Assembly (NCBI GenBank): GCA_905221605.1
Contig: CAJNDS010001202.1
Location: forward strand, 342,854 to 406,853
Reading direction: 5' to 3'
DNA: 64,000 bases
DNA from: Symbiodinium natans
Taxonomy: Eukaryota > Sar > Dinophyceae > Suessiales > Symbiodiniaceae
Below the pieces are notes generated by a model that was given only the letters and a program-made list of their open reading frames with translations, was not told the origin of the DNA and did not search any database. The position numbers and the translations under genes are program-made. How positions within the stretch are numbered: the stretch's first letter is position 1; each line of letters begins with the position of its first letter. Positions 62,610 to 64,000 of the stretch are shown here, one piece after another.

Positions 62610-64000
62610 CTCGGAACCGAAAGGCAACTCATGCTGCAAAAGCACGAATACAAAGAGGAGCTGCTGCGGCCCCCTCTTCGTTTTCAAGCACACCATAGAT
62701 GTAGATATTTCTTTGTATGCATATACCTGCATTTTTGATGATGTATGATAACGCGACCGATCTATGAAAAAAAACAATGAACAGCTAAACCAGTTGTGAA
62801 ATCTGCCCGGCTTTTGCGAAGTCCTTAGAGGAAACCTGGGGAAGCCTAAACCCGTTGGTGATCCTCTCTTCTTTCTCCTACAAGTACCTTTTTCGAGAGG
62901 TTGTATACTTCAATGGTTGAGCCGATGTTTGTCAATGTTGTCAGTGTTCAGAGATGCTGGAGCCTCGTCATGGCAGCCGCTGTCCATCCTTGTCTGCCTT
63001 CCTAAATATGCCAAACCAGCTTGGAAAAACTCAAGAGTGGCAACCGCGCTTGCCATCGTTTTGGGCTTGCAACCAGTGGAACATGCTCCTTCTCGGGCGC
63101 GGGTCCCCAAATTCGCCAACCCTCCGTCTTCTTCTGTGGCGGAGCTGCTCTTCGGGCGGCGCTCGCGCGTTCATCCCGCCCAGGATCATGGAGGCATCCT
63201 CACATGAAGCCACCAGTTCAGGCTAAGGAGGTGGTGGTGGGGGGATGGGTGGTTTAGGGCCGTGGTGCCAGTGGTCTTAGAATGAGTGCCGCAGAAAATG
63301 GCGCCCCTAAATAACAGAAACCAGCCAGGTTGCGGGATGTACCTAACTTTTTTTGGCATCTGAAGGGACCAGCAGGGGATATTTGGGGGAACGTTGGATT
63401 TGGTAGAAACTCCTCCTGTCAGGACCCTGGACCCCTTGCAGGGTACAAGCGCCGGGTTTATCTCGACCCACCCGGTGTAAAGTCGGCCCAACCCCTGCGG
63501 CACACAGCAAAACAAGGCCGAGGAAGTTTCCAAGGGGGCTGCCCCCTCGGAGCCCATGAATCAGAACCCAAGAGCCAAGAGTGAGGGACCCTCGGGCCAT
63601 GTGCTTACCCGCAACTAGAGGTTCCCAATCGTGGCCCTAGGCCACGGCTTTTGCAAACCGCGAAATCTGTAAATAAAGGTAGTGTGCCCTTTGCAGGCTC
63701 GGATTGCCGTGCCAAGGAAGGGAACCCTTCATATAGAACAACCCCTCCCTAAACCCTCAAACTGGACCCTAACCCAAGCTAGGACAACCCTCCCCTAAAC
63801 CTTAAACCCTAAACCCCCCAAGCTAGAGCAACCCCTCCCCTAAACCTTCAACCCTCAACCCTAAACCCTCAACCCTAAACCCCAAGGTTCAGGGTTCAGG
63901 GTTCAGGGTTTAGGGTTTAGGGTTTAGGGTTCAGGGAGTCGAAGCCAAGCGTCCATTCCTGGGGCGAGGCCGATGACGCGACCTTTTGCATGTTGCGGGG
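62610..64000. other. Unassigned region at window end
   Basis: Overlapping ORFs at 62910-63260 and 63186-63600 are open on both strands. EDASMILGGMNARAPPEEQL on the minus strand is the most exon-like. A mixed CCCTAAA/TTCAGGG tract runs from 63760 to 63935. No gene is firmly supported. Confidence 0.35.

Overview
The window looks like nuclear DNA of a dinoflagellate. This is inferred from four features together. (1) Genes sit head-to-tail on one strand: every confidently built gene is on the minus strand. (2) Coding sequence is cut into very short exons (29-150 nt) by long introns. (3) The introns use GC, GA and only occasionally GT as donors, and the acceptor AG is normally followed by G. (4) The plant/alveolate telomere heptamer TTTAGGG/CCCTAAA and degenerate relatives fill introns and spacers throughout. 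No bacterial operons, rRNA, tRNA or CRISPR were seen. Most long ORFs here are shadows. The genes only appear when short exon islands are joined across introns and compared with known families.

Layout, from high to low coordinates (transcription runs right to left). 64.0-60.9 kb: several unassigned exons, including an acidic C-terminal exon, an RGKRRF-type basic exon and a polyproline exon. 59.59-58.97 kb: an intronless 205-codon gene. 57.17-51.14 kb: an IFT27/RABL4-like small GTPase, about 190 aa spread over about 12 exons. 49.5-43.7 kb: exons of unassigned function leading into a TPR co-chaperone-like gene with a basic tail. 43.1-40.1 kb: a gene with an acyl/peptidyl-carrier (phosphopantetheine) domain. 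39.57-37.99 kb: an intron-poor four-TM protein with an apparent frameshift. 36.9-32.6 kb: scattered exons ending in a clear C-terminal exon. 32.6-23.5 kb: an island almost lacking the telomere-like motif, with two decayed LINE reverse-transcriptase copies and other unassigned ORFs. 23.27-13.80 kb: a complete 17-exon ABCC/MRP-type transporter. 13.47-8.6 kb: an RS-rich, OCRE-like, cold-shock-domain RNA-binding protein. 8.15-3.22 kb: a PP2C phosphatase domain, either its own gene or the C-terminal part of the preceding one. 0.5-0 kb: two exons of a coiled-coil protein that runs off the window.

The most interesting layer is the introns. At many junctions the first bases of the intron are repeated as the first bases of the next exon (GCG/GCG, GCCT/GCCT, GAAG/GAAG). 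Several introns hold short elements with terminal inverted repeats. At least five such families recur across the window. One palindromic family reaches into a transporter exon and appears to supply its splice acceptor. Another fills most of a transporter intron and carries a second element nested inside it. This matches the known idea of introners (transposons that make introns) in dinoflagellates. The specific families, the telomere-motif filling and the exon-border cases are worth checking.

Exon borders come from reading-frame continuity and splice motifs, with no transcript data, so many could slide by a few bases.
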